From the NCBI RefSeq assembly GCF_002368335.1, contig NZ_AP018288.1, forward strand, positions 1,044,940-1,108,939: a DNA stretch of 64,000 bases, written 5' to 3'. A program made the translations under genes and the position numbers. Below, piece after piece: positions 52,387-61,312 of this stretch. Origin of the DNA: Nostoc sp. NIES-4103 (GTDB taxonomy: Bacteria; Cyanobacteriota; Cyanobacteriia; Cyanobacteriales; Nostocaceae). Numbering within the stretch: position 1 is the first letter of the stretch; each line of letters starts with the position of its first letter. A model generated the notes under the pieces. That model was not told the DNA's origin and did no database searches. It was given only the letters and a program-made list of their open reading frames with translations.

Positions 52387-53130
52387 ATGAGTGAACAGAG
52401 CCATCAACATCCGAGAAAGAAAAAATTGCTAAAAATTAATGCTAGCAAAAAAGAGAATAATCCTGACAGAAATTTTTGGATTGTCATCGTTTCATTGATA
52501 GCAGTAGGCTATGTGATATTTAGCCTCATTAGCCCAATGTTTCTTAAACAAGGACAACAACCACCAAGAAAAATAGAAACCCCAGATATTATACTCATTG
52601 CTATTGTTTTATTGTTCAACTCTGATTTGCTGAATAGACTAGAGGATTTTGGGATTTCTAAAGAGGGTGGTGTGACAGCCAGGTTTAAGCAACTAAAGGA
52701 AGAAGTCGATGAACAGAAAAAACAAATCGATGAACTTCAAGAACAACAGCTAGAACAATTAAAAAAACAGCAAGAAAATTTAGAAGAAATGCAAGCCTTT
52801 ATGTATAATTTTTTAGTTGGCGGCAAAGATTATGAAAAGATTGATCAACTCGATAAGCATTGTGAAGCGAACACGAGATATGATTTTTATGTATCAGAAG
52901 AAGTAGCTAAAGAGTTAAGGCGCTTACGAGATTTGAAGTTAATTGAAACGAACTCTGGTTTTATTAGTGATGTAGCGCAAGCGAGTAATTATGGTAAAAA
53001 ATCAATCGATTTGACTAAATATCTTCATGTGACAGATTTGGGTAAAAAGTTTTTGAAAACTCGTGAAGTGCTACAGTCTAAGAGCCTGCAATACGCTGTA
53101 AATCCTCCGGAAACTCCAAAAGTTGATTAG
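52387..53130 (+). CDS. Membrane-anchored coiled-coil protein of unknown function
   Basis: This 247-residue protein has a basic N-terminus (HPRKKKLLKINASKKE), two hydrophobic segments (WIVIVSLIAVGYVIFSLI and IILIAIVLLFNSDLL) and a Gln/Glu/Lys-rich coiled coil (about residues 97-140). A C-terminal alpha/beta region follows (YDFYVSEEVAKELRRLRDLKLI, then YLHVTDLGKKFL) that looks like a winged-helix-type effector domain. I do not recognise a family. The order of anchor, coil and effector domain resembles membrane-associated signalling or defence accessory proteins, but there is no nuclease or ATPase motif. It follows the amidohydrolase by 90 bp on the same strand. Confidence 0.6.
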   Translation: MSEQSHQHPRKKKLLKINASKKENNPDRNFWIVIVSLIAVGYVIFSLISPMFLKQGQQPPRKIETPDIILIAIVLLFNSDLLNRLEDFGISKEGGVTARFKQLKEEVDEQKKQIDELQEQQLEQLKKQQENLEEMQAFMYNFLVGGKDYEKIDQLDKHCEANTRYDFYVSEEVAKELRRLRDLKLIETNSGFISDVAQASNYGKKSIDLTKYLHVTDLGKKFLKTREVLQSKSLQYAVNPPETPKVD

Positions 53131-53179
53131 CTCATTGTATTCGTGTATTTTTTATAAAAATAATCGATAGTTTGCAAGG

Positions 53180-53196
53180 GCGGGGGAAACCCCCGC
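53180..53196. terminator. GC-rich hairpin between convergent genes
   Basis: The stem gcggggg/cccccgc with loop aaa sits 49 bp after the preceding gene. There is no clear T run, so it may be a repeat or a weak terminator. Confidence 0.4.
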
Positions 53197-53288
53197 ACGC
53201 AACTTCTCTCCATCCCACAAGAAAATTTGGAATGTTTTTATGTGGTAAAGTCGCAAAGTATTTTTGCTATCTTTGCATAAGATTCTAG

Positions 53289-53552
53289 CTAGGCTCGTGT
53301 GCGAAATAAGCCTGTTAAACTTAAACCAGTAATTAATAAGCTGATTAATCCCAAACCATTTAAAACGGGATAAATTGCCTCTAAATGCACAATTTCCAGC
53401 GTGTGCAGTTTGAGGAGAAATGAACCGAACTCATTTTGGTGTAACCATTCATGGGCAATGGTATAGCCCATACCAGTTAGCACAGTCAAAAATAAGGGTA
53501 GGCATAAAATAATTGCAATCTGGCGATGGTAGCGCCGAAACATCCGATTCAT
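53289..53552 (-). CDS. Small PepSY-TM-like membrane protein
   Basis: This 87-residue protein begins MNRMFRRYHRQIAIILCLPLFLTVLTGM and continues to YTIAHEWLH. This is the start of PepSY-associated transmembrane proteins. A second hydrophobic segment is LNGLGLISLLITGLSLTGLF near the C-terminus. I use the ATG at 53552; a GTG 69 bp upstream would extend it. The role is unknown, possibly linked to redox or iron-related membrane enzymes. It is short and ends FRTRA, with no truncation evident for this small type. Confidence 0.65.
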   Translation of the reverse strand: MNRMFRRYHRQIAIILCLPLFLTVLTGMGYTIAHEWLHQNEFGSFLLKLHTLEIVHLEAIYPVLNGLGLISLLITGLSLTGLFRTRA

Positions 53553-53639
53553 AAACAATTTCTCAAAGATTAGCTTTAGGTTATCAGGTTTGTAGGGCGT
53601 TTGATTCGGAATGTGAATCACAAACTCGGTTCTTTCTCT

Positions 53640-53753
53640 CTATATAGAATTTACCTCCAGAGTGCCTCTATATTGTTCTACAATTTGCCAAGCGATCGCT
53701 AGCTCTAATCCTGCACCTTTACCTACAGCTTTATTTGTAAATAAATCTTTAAA
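53640..53753 (-). pseudogene. Remnant of a histidine-kinase ATPase domain (G2 box end)
   Basis: In a different frame from the preceding kinase gene, the minus strand reads FKDLFTNKAVGKGAGLELAI and continues to GTLEVNSI and a stop. This is the end of a HATPase_c domain (usual form F..FTTK.VGKGTGLGLAI). The G2 glycines are altered (GAGLEL). It begins exactly where the upstream gene loses its family's C-terminal sequence, so it is the surviving tail after an internal deletion. Confidence 0.8.
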
Positions 53754-56700
53754 CTTTGTACTAATTGTATTTGTATTTGTTGCAAGTCTTGAATATAATT
53801 TTCTAATTTTTGGGCATAATTTTGAGTCTCTTGATAGAGATAAGCATTTTCTAAGGATATAGCGGCTTGGGAACAAAGAAGCTGGACAACAGCAAGGCGA
53901 TCGCTTGTAAATATTCCTACAGTTAAATTATTTTCTAAATAAAGAATACCAATTAATTTTCCTTCATGAACAATCGGATAACACAGTAAACTCTTAGGTT
54001 GTTCTCGGATAATGTATAAGTCATAAATTAAGGAATTATCCACAGTTGCATTATCTATTAGCAATACTTCTAAAGTATGTTTAACATAGTTAATCACAGT
54101 CAAAGGAATCTCTTGACTTAATTCAATGGGGATAGATTGTAGAACATTTGTTACTATCTGAAATGTTGCAATTGCCTCTATTACCCAACTGTTATCCTTA
54201 AGCAAAATCAAAACCGATTTTTTAGCTCCTGTATTCTCCATTACTACTTGCATGAATTTAGAGAGTAACTGATCAAGTTGAATTTCCCTAGACAGTGCTT
54301 GAGAAGCTTTGAGGACACTGGTCAAATCCAGAATTTTTGAAGCGCTACTACTGGAAGAGATGGTTGTGCCATTGCTAAAAGTAGAGAGATAAAAGCTACT
54401 ATAAGTAGAAATTGAATCTGGAGAATTGAGTCGATTTTTTTCCCATTTTAGTATAGGGTCGAGTAATTCAGGAAAGCGTTTTTCTAAGTCATCAACTTTC
54501 GCTTTAGCACCCAAAATAGCATAGCAATAGTAAGCATTCATCAAGTAGTTTTGAGCAATTTGCTCTCTTTTACACATTAAATAGAAGTTAGTCGCAAGTT
54601 CATAGATCAAGGCTTCTTCTTGGATATAAGCATTTTCTTTAGCATTGATAAGGGCGCGGTCATATTGCTCAGACGCTTCCCATTTTTGCCCAAGCACTCG
54701 CGCTTTTTCTGCCTGTACTAGCATATAACGATGCAGATTGTTCATTGGCGCATGATGTGCCCAAAATCTCATTTTTTCTTGGTTAACTTCAACTTGCTCT
54801 AGATACTTTTGTTGTTCGCTCGGTTCGACCTGGGTATAATGAGCTAGGAGTGCCAATGAATGATAGAAGTTAAGAATTACAACCTGCATGAAACCAAATG
54901 CTGAACCAGCCTGTTCATTGGCTAACTTGACTTGTACCAAAGCCTGGGCATAATTTCCAAAGTAATAAAATAGAATTGTTTTAGCTACATAAAAAATGAA
55001 CAACACTGTACCACTTTTGGCTGCAATTAAACGTGGCAGCATTTGAGCTTCGTTGAAACTTTCACCAATCAATAAACACGGATTTGGAGAGAAACCTTGA
55101 AAATTCAAACCTAGTTGTCGCCATACTTGAGAAAAATGTATGGGTATTTCTTGTTTAATTTTGATGCAAATATCTATGTATGTTGCCTGTTGCTTAATAA
55201 GTGATTCCAAATTATCTGCTGAAAAAAACAGGTAACTACACAAGTTTGCAGCACAGTAGCCACCCCACTCAATATCTCCAGTAACCAAACCACTTTGCAC
55301 TCCTTCTTGTAGAGGTTGAATACTATTTTTAGTATGCTCTTTCCAGGTTCTAATGTTAGAATTAAACAGGTTATAAACTTTTGCTTTCAGTTCTTTAGCA
55401 TCAAATTTATCCAACAATTTTAAAGCTATTTTTCCAGCATTATATCCATCACTTAACTTGCCAATACCAGATAACAACAAGCCATAAAAACCATAGGCGA
55501 AGGCAGATAAAGCTGAATTACCATGTTCAATGCAAAAATTGACCATTGTGATAATCAGCTGAGGAAAAATTTCTGGCTTAGCCATAAAAACAGGGGCACA
55601 GAGAATTTTCATAATCTCCATTGCTGATAGTTTATAGGGGTCAGTCATCACCAAAAATTTTTCGATATCAGCAATGTTGGGTAATTCAACTACTAAGCTT
55701 TCCTCACCTGCTAAATTCACAAGATTAATGCCTAATTTTTCTAAAATTTGTAGCCCCATGTCAATTGCTTTTACCATCTCTAGTTGAGATATAAAAATCT
55801 GCATTTGAGCTTCGTATAATTTCACTTGGTCAAGCAGTGTTTTGGTGTTTGGTAAAGCGATTTTAATCAGTTTGCTAGCACTATCAAAACTACCGTTTAA
55901 ATATTCTGCTTCTGCACTTTCAATGTAGAGTTTCAAAGTCAGGTCATACTGAGTGTGCCAACTATCATCCGCCAGCATTTCTAACCCAGTATTTAAATAT
56001 TTGACTGCTGTCTCATAAGCTGTAGCTGATTTCGCTTTATGTCCTGCTAGTAAGTTCAGTTGAGCTAGTTCATTTTTATCTAGCTGATTAGTGATTAAAT
56101 CCGCTCCTATATTCAAGTGATTAATCAATGCAAAGATATTCTCTTCTTGTTTTTTAGCAGAGATATTTTCTAAAAGTATTTGTCCAATTTTTAAGTGTGT
56201 TACCTTTTTCTGGTCTTTCGGAATTAGAAGATATGCAGCTTGTTGTACGCGGTCATGTAGAAATCTGTAAGTAACTGTTACTTTTGTATTATCAGTAGTT
56301 ATTGATTGAAGTTTAGTGGCTACTGATGATTGAATATTGACATCATATTGAAAAAACTTATAAACTTCACTGGTGGGAATAATCAATCCTTCTTGTAAAG
56401 CTCTCCACAAATCGGTTGCTGTTTCTAAGAGAGATTTTTCATTGACAATTGCTAAAGTGGCTAAATCAAATTGGTTGCCGATACAAGCAGCTAATTTCAA
56501 AACTTCCACAGTAGATTGTGGTAATTTTTGCAATTTAATTGCTAAAAATTCAACGATATTATCAGTAATAGCTAACGCTTTAATCTGAGCAATATCACAT
56601 TGCCAACAACCTTCATCGAAGTTAAAATTAATTAAACTTTCTTCATGAAGATGCTGAAGAAAATGATTAGCAAATAAAGGATTACCTTGAGTTTTTTGAT

Positions 56701-58348
56701 ATACCAGTTTCGTTAGTGGTAAGGAAATATCTAGAGAACAGTTGAGAGTATCAGCAATGAGTTGGTTTAAATCTGGTTGCTGGAGTGGAGCTAAAGTAAT
56801 AGTATTAATGATGGCTTCTAAATTTTGAATTTCTTCTAACGTCATTGTCAACTGATGTGTAGTTGAAACTTCGTTATCACGATAGGCACCAATTAATAAT
56901 AGATAGTGTGTATCAGTTTTACTCATTAGCAGTTGCATTAATTTGAGAGATGCCAAATCTGCCCATTGCAAATCATCAAGAAAAATTACTAAGGGATGCT
57001 GTTTAGTAGTGAAAACTTGGATAAATTTCTGAAATAATAAATTGAAGCGATTTTGGGCAGCACTCCATGATAGTTGCAGTACAGGGGGTTGCGTCCCGAT
57101 AATTTTCTCAAGTTCGGGAATAACGTCAATCATGACTTGTCCATTTTCCCCCAATGCTTCCAATATCTGAGTTTTCCACTGGTGCAATTGAGCATCACTT
57201 TCACTGAGTAATTGCCCAATTAAGTCGCCCAAAGCTTGCACAAAGCCAGAAAAAGGAATATTGCGCTGGAATTGGTCATATTTTCCTTTGATAAAATAAC
57301 CCCGCTGTCGCACGATAGGTTTGTGGACTTCCTTAACTACGGCCGTTTTACCAATACCAGAGAAACCTGCCACTAACATCATTTCTGTGTTTCCTTTCGA
57401 CACTCGGTCGAATGCTGCGAGTAAGGTTTCTACTTCTGCTTTGCGACCATAGAGTTTTTCAGGGATGATAAAGCGATCGCAAATATCCCGAACTCCTAAG
57501 TTAAAATCTTGGATACTCCCAGTCTGTTGCCACTGACGCTGACAAGTTTCTAAGTCATACTTCAACCCTAAAGCACTCTGATAGCGGTCTTCGGCATTTT
57601 TCGCCATCAATTTGCTGATCATCCGAGACAAAATTGGTGGAACATCAGGATTTATCAGATGAACTTGTGGAGGAAGCTTAGCCAGGTGACAATACACCAA
57701 CTCCATCGGGTCATCGGATTTAAAAGGTAACTCTTTGGTGAGGAGTTCAAAAAAAGTTACACCCAAAGAATAAAAGTCGCTGCGGTAGTCAATTCCTCGG
57801 TTCATTCTTCCTGTTTGTTCAGGAGACAGGTATGGTAACGTCCCTTCTAAAACATGGGGACTGGTGAGGGTTTGCGTTTCTCTGTTCAACAGAGAAGCAA
57901 TACTAAAATCGATGAGTCTTACTTCTTTGGTGGTAGGATTAATCAAAACGTTGGCGGGTTTGATATCTTTATGAATCACCCGATGGCGATACAGTTTGTC
58001 AAGAATTAAGACAATTTGAATAGCAATGTGAAAAAAGTCTGTCAGATTAACAGGGTGATTGGCAGCATATTCTTGCAGAGAAATATCACCTAAGTCTTCC
58101 ATGACTAAGGCATAGCTTTTTTGATAAATTTCCAGGCTACAGGGTTTAATGATGCCATCAATATCCAAGTTTTTGGCAATTGTATACTGATTGCGAAACT
58201 GTACAAGTTCGTGAAACGTAGGATATTCACGCCGTAAGAATTTGATGATTACTGGTTTATGATCTGATTCTCTAATACCGCGATGCACTAAAGTTCTGGA
58301 GCCTGCATAAATTAGCTCATACATTTGATATCCTGTTAGTGACACCAT
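53723..58348 (-). CDS. Ser/Thr kinase - AAA ATPase - GAF protein, missing its histidine-kinase end
   Basis: This 1541-residue protein has a Ser/Thr kinase domain at about residues 1-275 (IIKFLRRE lysine, HKDIKPANVLIN catalytic loop, LIDFSIAS). An AAA/STAND-type ATPase begins near 299, with Walker A GFSGIGKTAV at ~327 and Walker B LVIFLDDLQWAD at ~452. A long helical, TPR-like region to about 1290 and a GAF domain at about 1350-1506 follow. Family members in cyanobacteria normally continue QLVQSEKMS...LVAGVAHEINNP into HisKA and HATPase domains. Here the coil reaches QIQLVQS and then stops after nine unrelated residues. The tail of the missing domain survives out of frame at 53640-53753. Signalling through Ser/Thr phosphorylation may persist; His phosphorylation cannot. 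Confidence 0.9.
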   Translation of the reverse strand: MVSLTGYQMYELIYAGSRTLVHRGIRESDHKPVIIKFLRREYPTFHELVQFRNQYTIAKNLDIDGIIKPCSLEIYQKSYALVMEDLGDISLQEYAANHPVNLTDFFHIAIQIVLILDKLYRHRVIHKDIKPANVLINPTTKEVRLIDFSIASLLNRETQTLTSPHVLEGTLPYLSPEQTGRMNRGIDYRSDFYSLGVTFFELLTKELPFKSDDPMELVYCHLAKLPPQVHLINPDVPPILSRMISKLMAKNAEDRYQSALGLKYDLETCQRQWQQTGSIQDFNLGVRDICDRFIIPEKLYGRKAEVETLLAAFDRVSKGNTEMMLVAGFSGIGKTAVVKEVHKPIVRQRGYFIKGKYDQFQRNIPFSGFVQALGDLIGQLLSESDAQLHQWKTQILEALGENGQVMIDVIPELEKIIGTQPPVLQLSWSAAQNRFNLLFQKFIQVFTTKQHPLVIFLDDLQWADLASLKLMQLLMSKTDTHYLLLIGAYRDNEVSTTHQLTMTLEEIQNLEAIINTITLAPLQQPDLNQLIADTLNCSLDISLPLTKLVYQKTQGNPLFANHFLQHLHEESLINFNFDEGCWQCDIAQIKALAITDNIVEFLAIKLQKLPQSTVEVLKLAACIGNQFDLATLAIVNEKSLLETATDLWRALQEGLIIPTSEVYKFFQYDVNIQSSVATKLQSITTDNTKVTVTYRFLHDRVQQAAYLLIPKDQKKVTHLKIGQILLENISAKKQEENIFALINHLNIGADLITNQLDKNELAQLNLLAGHKAKSATAYETAVKYLNTGLEMLADDSWHTQYDLTLKLYIESAEAEYLNGSFDSASKLIKIALPNTKTLLDQVKLYEAQMQIFISQLEMVKAIDMGLQILEKLGINLVNLAGEESLVVELPNIADIEKFLVMTDPYKLSAMEIMKILCAPVFMAKPEIFPQLIITMVNFCIEHGNSALSAFAYGFYGLLLSGIGKLSDGYNAGKIALKLLDKFDAKELKAKVYNLFNSNIRTWKEHTKNSIQPLQEGVQSGLVTGDIEWGGYCAANLCSYLFFSADNLESLIKQQATYIDICIKIKQEIPIHFSQVWRQLGLNFQGFSPNPCLLIGESFNEAQMLPRLIAAKSGTVLFIFYVAKTILFYYFGNYAQALVQVKLANEQAGSAFGFMQVVILNFYHSLALLAHYTQVEPSEQQKYLEQVEVNQEKMRFWAHHAPMNNLHRYMLVQAEKARVLGQKWEASEQYDRALINAKENAYIQEEALIYELATNFYLMCKREQIAQNYLMNAYYCYAILGAKAKVDDLEKRFPELLDPILKWEKNRLNSPDSISTYSSFYLSTFSNGTTISSSSSASKILDLTSVLKASQALSREIQLDQLLSKFMQVVMENTGAKKSVLILLKDNSWVIEAIATFQIVTNVLQSIPIELSQEIPLTVINYVKHTLEVLLIDNATVDNSLIYDLYIIREQPKSLLCYPIVHEGKLIGILYLENNLTVGIFTSDRLAVVQLLCSQAAISLENAYLYQETQNYAQKLENYIQDLQQIQIQLVQSLKIYLQIKL

Positions 58349-58581
58349 AGCTATATTTTACTCACAAAATAAATTTTTTTTGTTATACATTGATGGTTTC
58401 TATTTCTAGAATGCCTTCAATATTTGAAATGAAATTTCCTGACAAAATAACAAACTGCGATCGCGCTCATGATCACTACCTCAAAACTCTAGTTATTAAC
58501 CCCAAACATGTAAATAAATACATACTTTTGTGTATGCTTATTCACAATCATGTCTTAGCAGTATAATTTTTGGAAGTAAAC

Positions 58582-59790
58582 ATGGAACGTGCCATTTCTG
58601 CACTAGGAATATTAGTTTTTATCGGCTTATCTTACATTCTATCTGTTGAGCGTCAAGCAGTGCGATGGCGAACAGTGGTGTGGGGTTTAGGGCTAGAGTT
58701 TGTATTTGCGTTATTAATTCTTAAAACTTCTTGGGGTTTAAATGTGTTTAAATCTCTAGGAGATATTGCTACTAATTTTTTAGCATTTTCTGATGTTGGG
58801 GCTAAATTTGTTTTTGGAGAGAATTTTAAAGATCATTTATTTGCCTTCCAAGTACTGCCCACAATCATCTTTTTTTCCGCCTTCATTAGCGTTTTGTATT
58901 ACTACGGCATTTTACAACGAGTAGTGAATGTGCTGGCATGGCTCATGATCAAGACTATGAAAACATCAGGGTCTGAATCTTTATCCTGTGCAGGTAACAT
59001 TTTCTTAGGGCCAACAGAGTCCGCACTGATGGTCAAACCTTATGTAGCAAATATGACACAATCAGAACTCCATGCTGTAATGACTGGGGGTTTTGCCACA
59101 ATTGCAGGTGGAGTCTTAGGGGCGTATCTTTCTTTTGGTATTCCAGCAGAACACTTAATTGCTGCATTCTTCATGACTGCTCCTACATCATTGGTAGTAT
59201 CAAAACTGCTGTATCCAGAAACTGAAATATCAGAAACGACTGGTAAGGCAAAAATGGATGTAGAAACAAGTTATGTGAATGTGATTGATGCTGCTACTAG
59301 TGGGGCAATTGATGGCGTGAAGCTAGCAGTTAACGTTGGGGTGATGATCATTGCCTTTTTGGGATTGTTGGCCGCTGTGAATGCACTGCTGGGATGGTTG
59401 GGAGCGCGTGTTGGTTTAGAGCAGCTATCATTGCAGTGGATATTGTCTTTTATCATGGCTCCCGTAGCATTTTTGATGGGAGTACCTTGGAATGATTGTA
59501 GGCAAGTGGGGGCATTGTTGGGTACAAAAACAATACTCAATGAGTTTATCGCTTTCTTAGATTTAAAGGCATTAATTGAGAGTGGCAAAATTTCCCAGCG
59601 TGCAATGATTATTGCTACTTATGCACTGTGTAATTTTGCCAATATTGGTGGAATTGGTATTACCATTGGTGGAATTGCAGGGATGGCACCGCAACGCCAA
59701 CACGACTTAGCTCGTATGGGCGTCAGAGCAATGATTGGTGGATTACTCGCAGGTTTTATCACTGCTTGCATTGCCGGGCTGCTAGTGTAA
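58582..59790 (+). CDS. Concentrative nucleoside transporter (CNT/NupC family)
   Basis: This 402-residue membrane protein has about 10 hydrophobic segments. CNT marks are FAFQVLPTIIFFSAFISVLYY, the GPTESALMVKPY signature (about residues 148-159), ELHAVMTGGFATIAGGVLGAY and the late GVPWNDCRQVGALLGTKTILNEF, with the conserved NEF element. It imports nucleosides with protons or sodium. The ATG at 58582 has tttggaag upstream, better than a TTG 12 bp earlier. It is monocistronic. It may relate functionally to purine breakdown by the amidohydrolase at 50899, but that is only a suggestion. Confidence 0.92.
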   Translation: MERAISALGILVFIGLSYILSVERQAVRWRTVVWGLGLEFVFALLILKTSWGLNVFKSLGDIATNFLAFSDVGAKFVFGENFKDHLFAFQVLPTIIFFSAFISVLYYYGILQRVVNVLAWLMIKTMKTSGSESLSCAGNIFLGPTESALMVKPYVANMTQSELHAVMTGGFATIAGGVLGAYLSFGIPAEHLIAAFFMTAPTSLVVSKLLYPETEISETTGKAKMDVETSYVNVIDAATSGAIDGVKLAVNVGVMIIAFLGLLAAVNALLGWLGARVGLEQLSLQWILSFIMAPVAFLMGVPWNDCRQVGALLGTKTILNEFIAFLDLKALIESGKISQRAMIIATYALCNFANIGGIGITIGGIAGMAPQRQHDLARMGVRAMIGGLLAGFITACIAGLLV

Positions 59791-59850
59791 TCTAGTCAAG
59801 TGAAAAATCTCAATTCATACTCAAATTCAGCAAAGCCTACTGTTTTAATA

Positions 59851-60354
59851 CTAAGTTGTGGTATGACGTAGTATGATTTCCTCTTTTCTACTTTCTTGGT
59901 TTCCTGCTTTTTTGACATAACCTAATTTCCAGTTACTACGTTGTAGTAACTGATTTCTCTTGCCTTGGGCAATCAGCTTAATAGCAATTCGTGTGTTAAA
60001 GTACCCTCTTACCAAAGAGTATCCCGGCTTGGCATGAATACCTGCAACAGAATTATTGCGACCTATAAGTGCGCCGCAATAAGTTTTTTCTCCAGGTATT
60101 TGTAATGTAACAAAATAATCGCTACGATATCCATTGGGTATCTTAAATATGCCGTAGACATGATGCCGACCACGCCAAGGTTGAACTACTACTTTCTCAG
60201 GATATAAGTAATATTTTCCTTCATTTGACGAGATAAATCCCCACGGACGGCATTTGACTGTTGGCGATCGCTCGGACATATCCGATATTTGAGCAAAGCC
60301 TAGAACGCCCACGAAGCTAAGTATAAATAACATCAAAAATACTCGTTTTCGCAC
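59851..60354 (-). CDS. Small exported protein of unknown function
   Basis: This 167-residue protein starts at a GTG and has a clear signal peptide, MRKRVFLMLFILSFVGVLGFA. The mature part is Tyr/Arg-rich and basic (VKCRPWGFISSNEGKYYLYP, IFKIPNGYRSDYFVTLQIPG). It carries two cysteines, which could form a disulfide in the periplasm. The C-terminus is a charged tail (NQESRKEEIILRHTTT). I do not recognise a family. It converges on the CNT transporter and stands alone. Confidence 0.65.
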   Translation of the reverse strand: MRKRVFLMLFILSFVGVLGFAQISDMSERSPTVKCRPWGFISSNEGKYYLYPEKVVVQPWRGRHHVYGIFKIPNGYRSDYFVTLQIPGEKTYCGALIGRNNSVAGIHAKPGYSLVRGYFNTRIAIKLIAQGKRNQLLQRSNWKLGYVKKAGNQESRKEEIILRHTTT

Positions 60355-60599
60355 TTGTCAGAATCCTAGACTAAATTATTTTTTGTTATATTTTAGCTAG
60401 TTCAACAAGAGGACGATTAAGTGGATTGACTTCTCTCAAATTATGTTAACATAAACTGCACAGAATAGTAAATCATACAAATATTCTACAGAGGGAAAAG
60501 TGTCAGTTTTCCAACTGATGTATGTAAAAATTTATACGAAACTGCAAGAGCGATCGCTCTCATATTGTCAAATTAACAAAAGAATGATGAAATAAAAAC

Positions 60600-61157
60600 T
60601 CAAATCAATTCAGCCTCTTCAAATACCTGCTTTGTTGTCAGTTGCAAACCTGGAAGCAGTGTATCAATAATGGGTGTGTTATCTGTGTAAACTTGGCTAG
60701 TTCCATCAGGTAGAAAAACTCTAATGTTAATTAATTGTGGATCTACAACCCAAACTCGTGACACACCCGCTGCTAAATAATCTTTAGCTTTATTTTCTAA
60801 TTGCTTTATAGTTTGATCTTGAGAGATAATTTCAATGACCAATTCTGGAATCGCAGGACAAGCCTCATTACGCTTCCAACTTGCAGGTAAACGTTCATAG
60901 GAAATATAAGTCAAATCTGGTAAAGTAACCCAATCTTTGCCTTGACGCTTTAAGAGAATTGCCCACTCTGGAAGGACTCTACCTTTACCTTTGCACCAAG
61001 CTCGAATTAGTAATCCTAAAGCTAGCTGTAGAGACGAATGAAAAAATTTTGGAGACACTTTGGGGATTGCTTGACCATCGACAAGCTCATAGTATACATC
61101 TTCATCTGGTAGGGCTAGAAACTCTTCTAAAGTGAGTTGACCTGCTATATTAACCAT
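60600..61157 (-). CDS. Uma2-family endonuclease-like protein (DUF820)
   Basis: This 185-residue Uma2/DUF820 protein is the third in the window. Marks are GQLTLEEFLALPDED at the start, VTLPDLTYISYERL near residue 88 (acidic strand), ELVIEIISQDQTIKQLE near residue 115 and RVWVVDPQLINIRVF near residue 143. I start at the ATG at 61157; a GTG nine bases upstream is possible. It differs from the two copies at the other end of the window, again arguing for old paralogues. Role unknown; a PD-(D/E)XK fold is known for the family. Confidence 0.85.
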   Translation of the reverse strand: MVNIAGQLTLEEFLALPDEDVYYELVDGQAIPKVSPKFFHSSLQLALGLLIRAWCKGKGRVLPEWAILLKRQGKDWVTLPDLTYISYERLPASWKRNEACPAIPELVIEIISQDQTIKQLENKAKDYLAAGVSRVWVVDPQLINIRVFLPDGTSQVYTDNTPIIDTLLPGLQLTTKQVFEEAELI

Positions 61158-61312
61158 AAGCTGCACAAAATATTAACTCATATCCATATCCTACACAGGC
61201 AAAAGTCATAGTGTAACAACTGTGAAAATGATATAAAAAACCAAACGCGATCGCTCTCGTCTTGCTAAATTAACTAAGGATATAAAGCTAAAAACTAGCT
61301 AAGCAAGGGACA

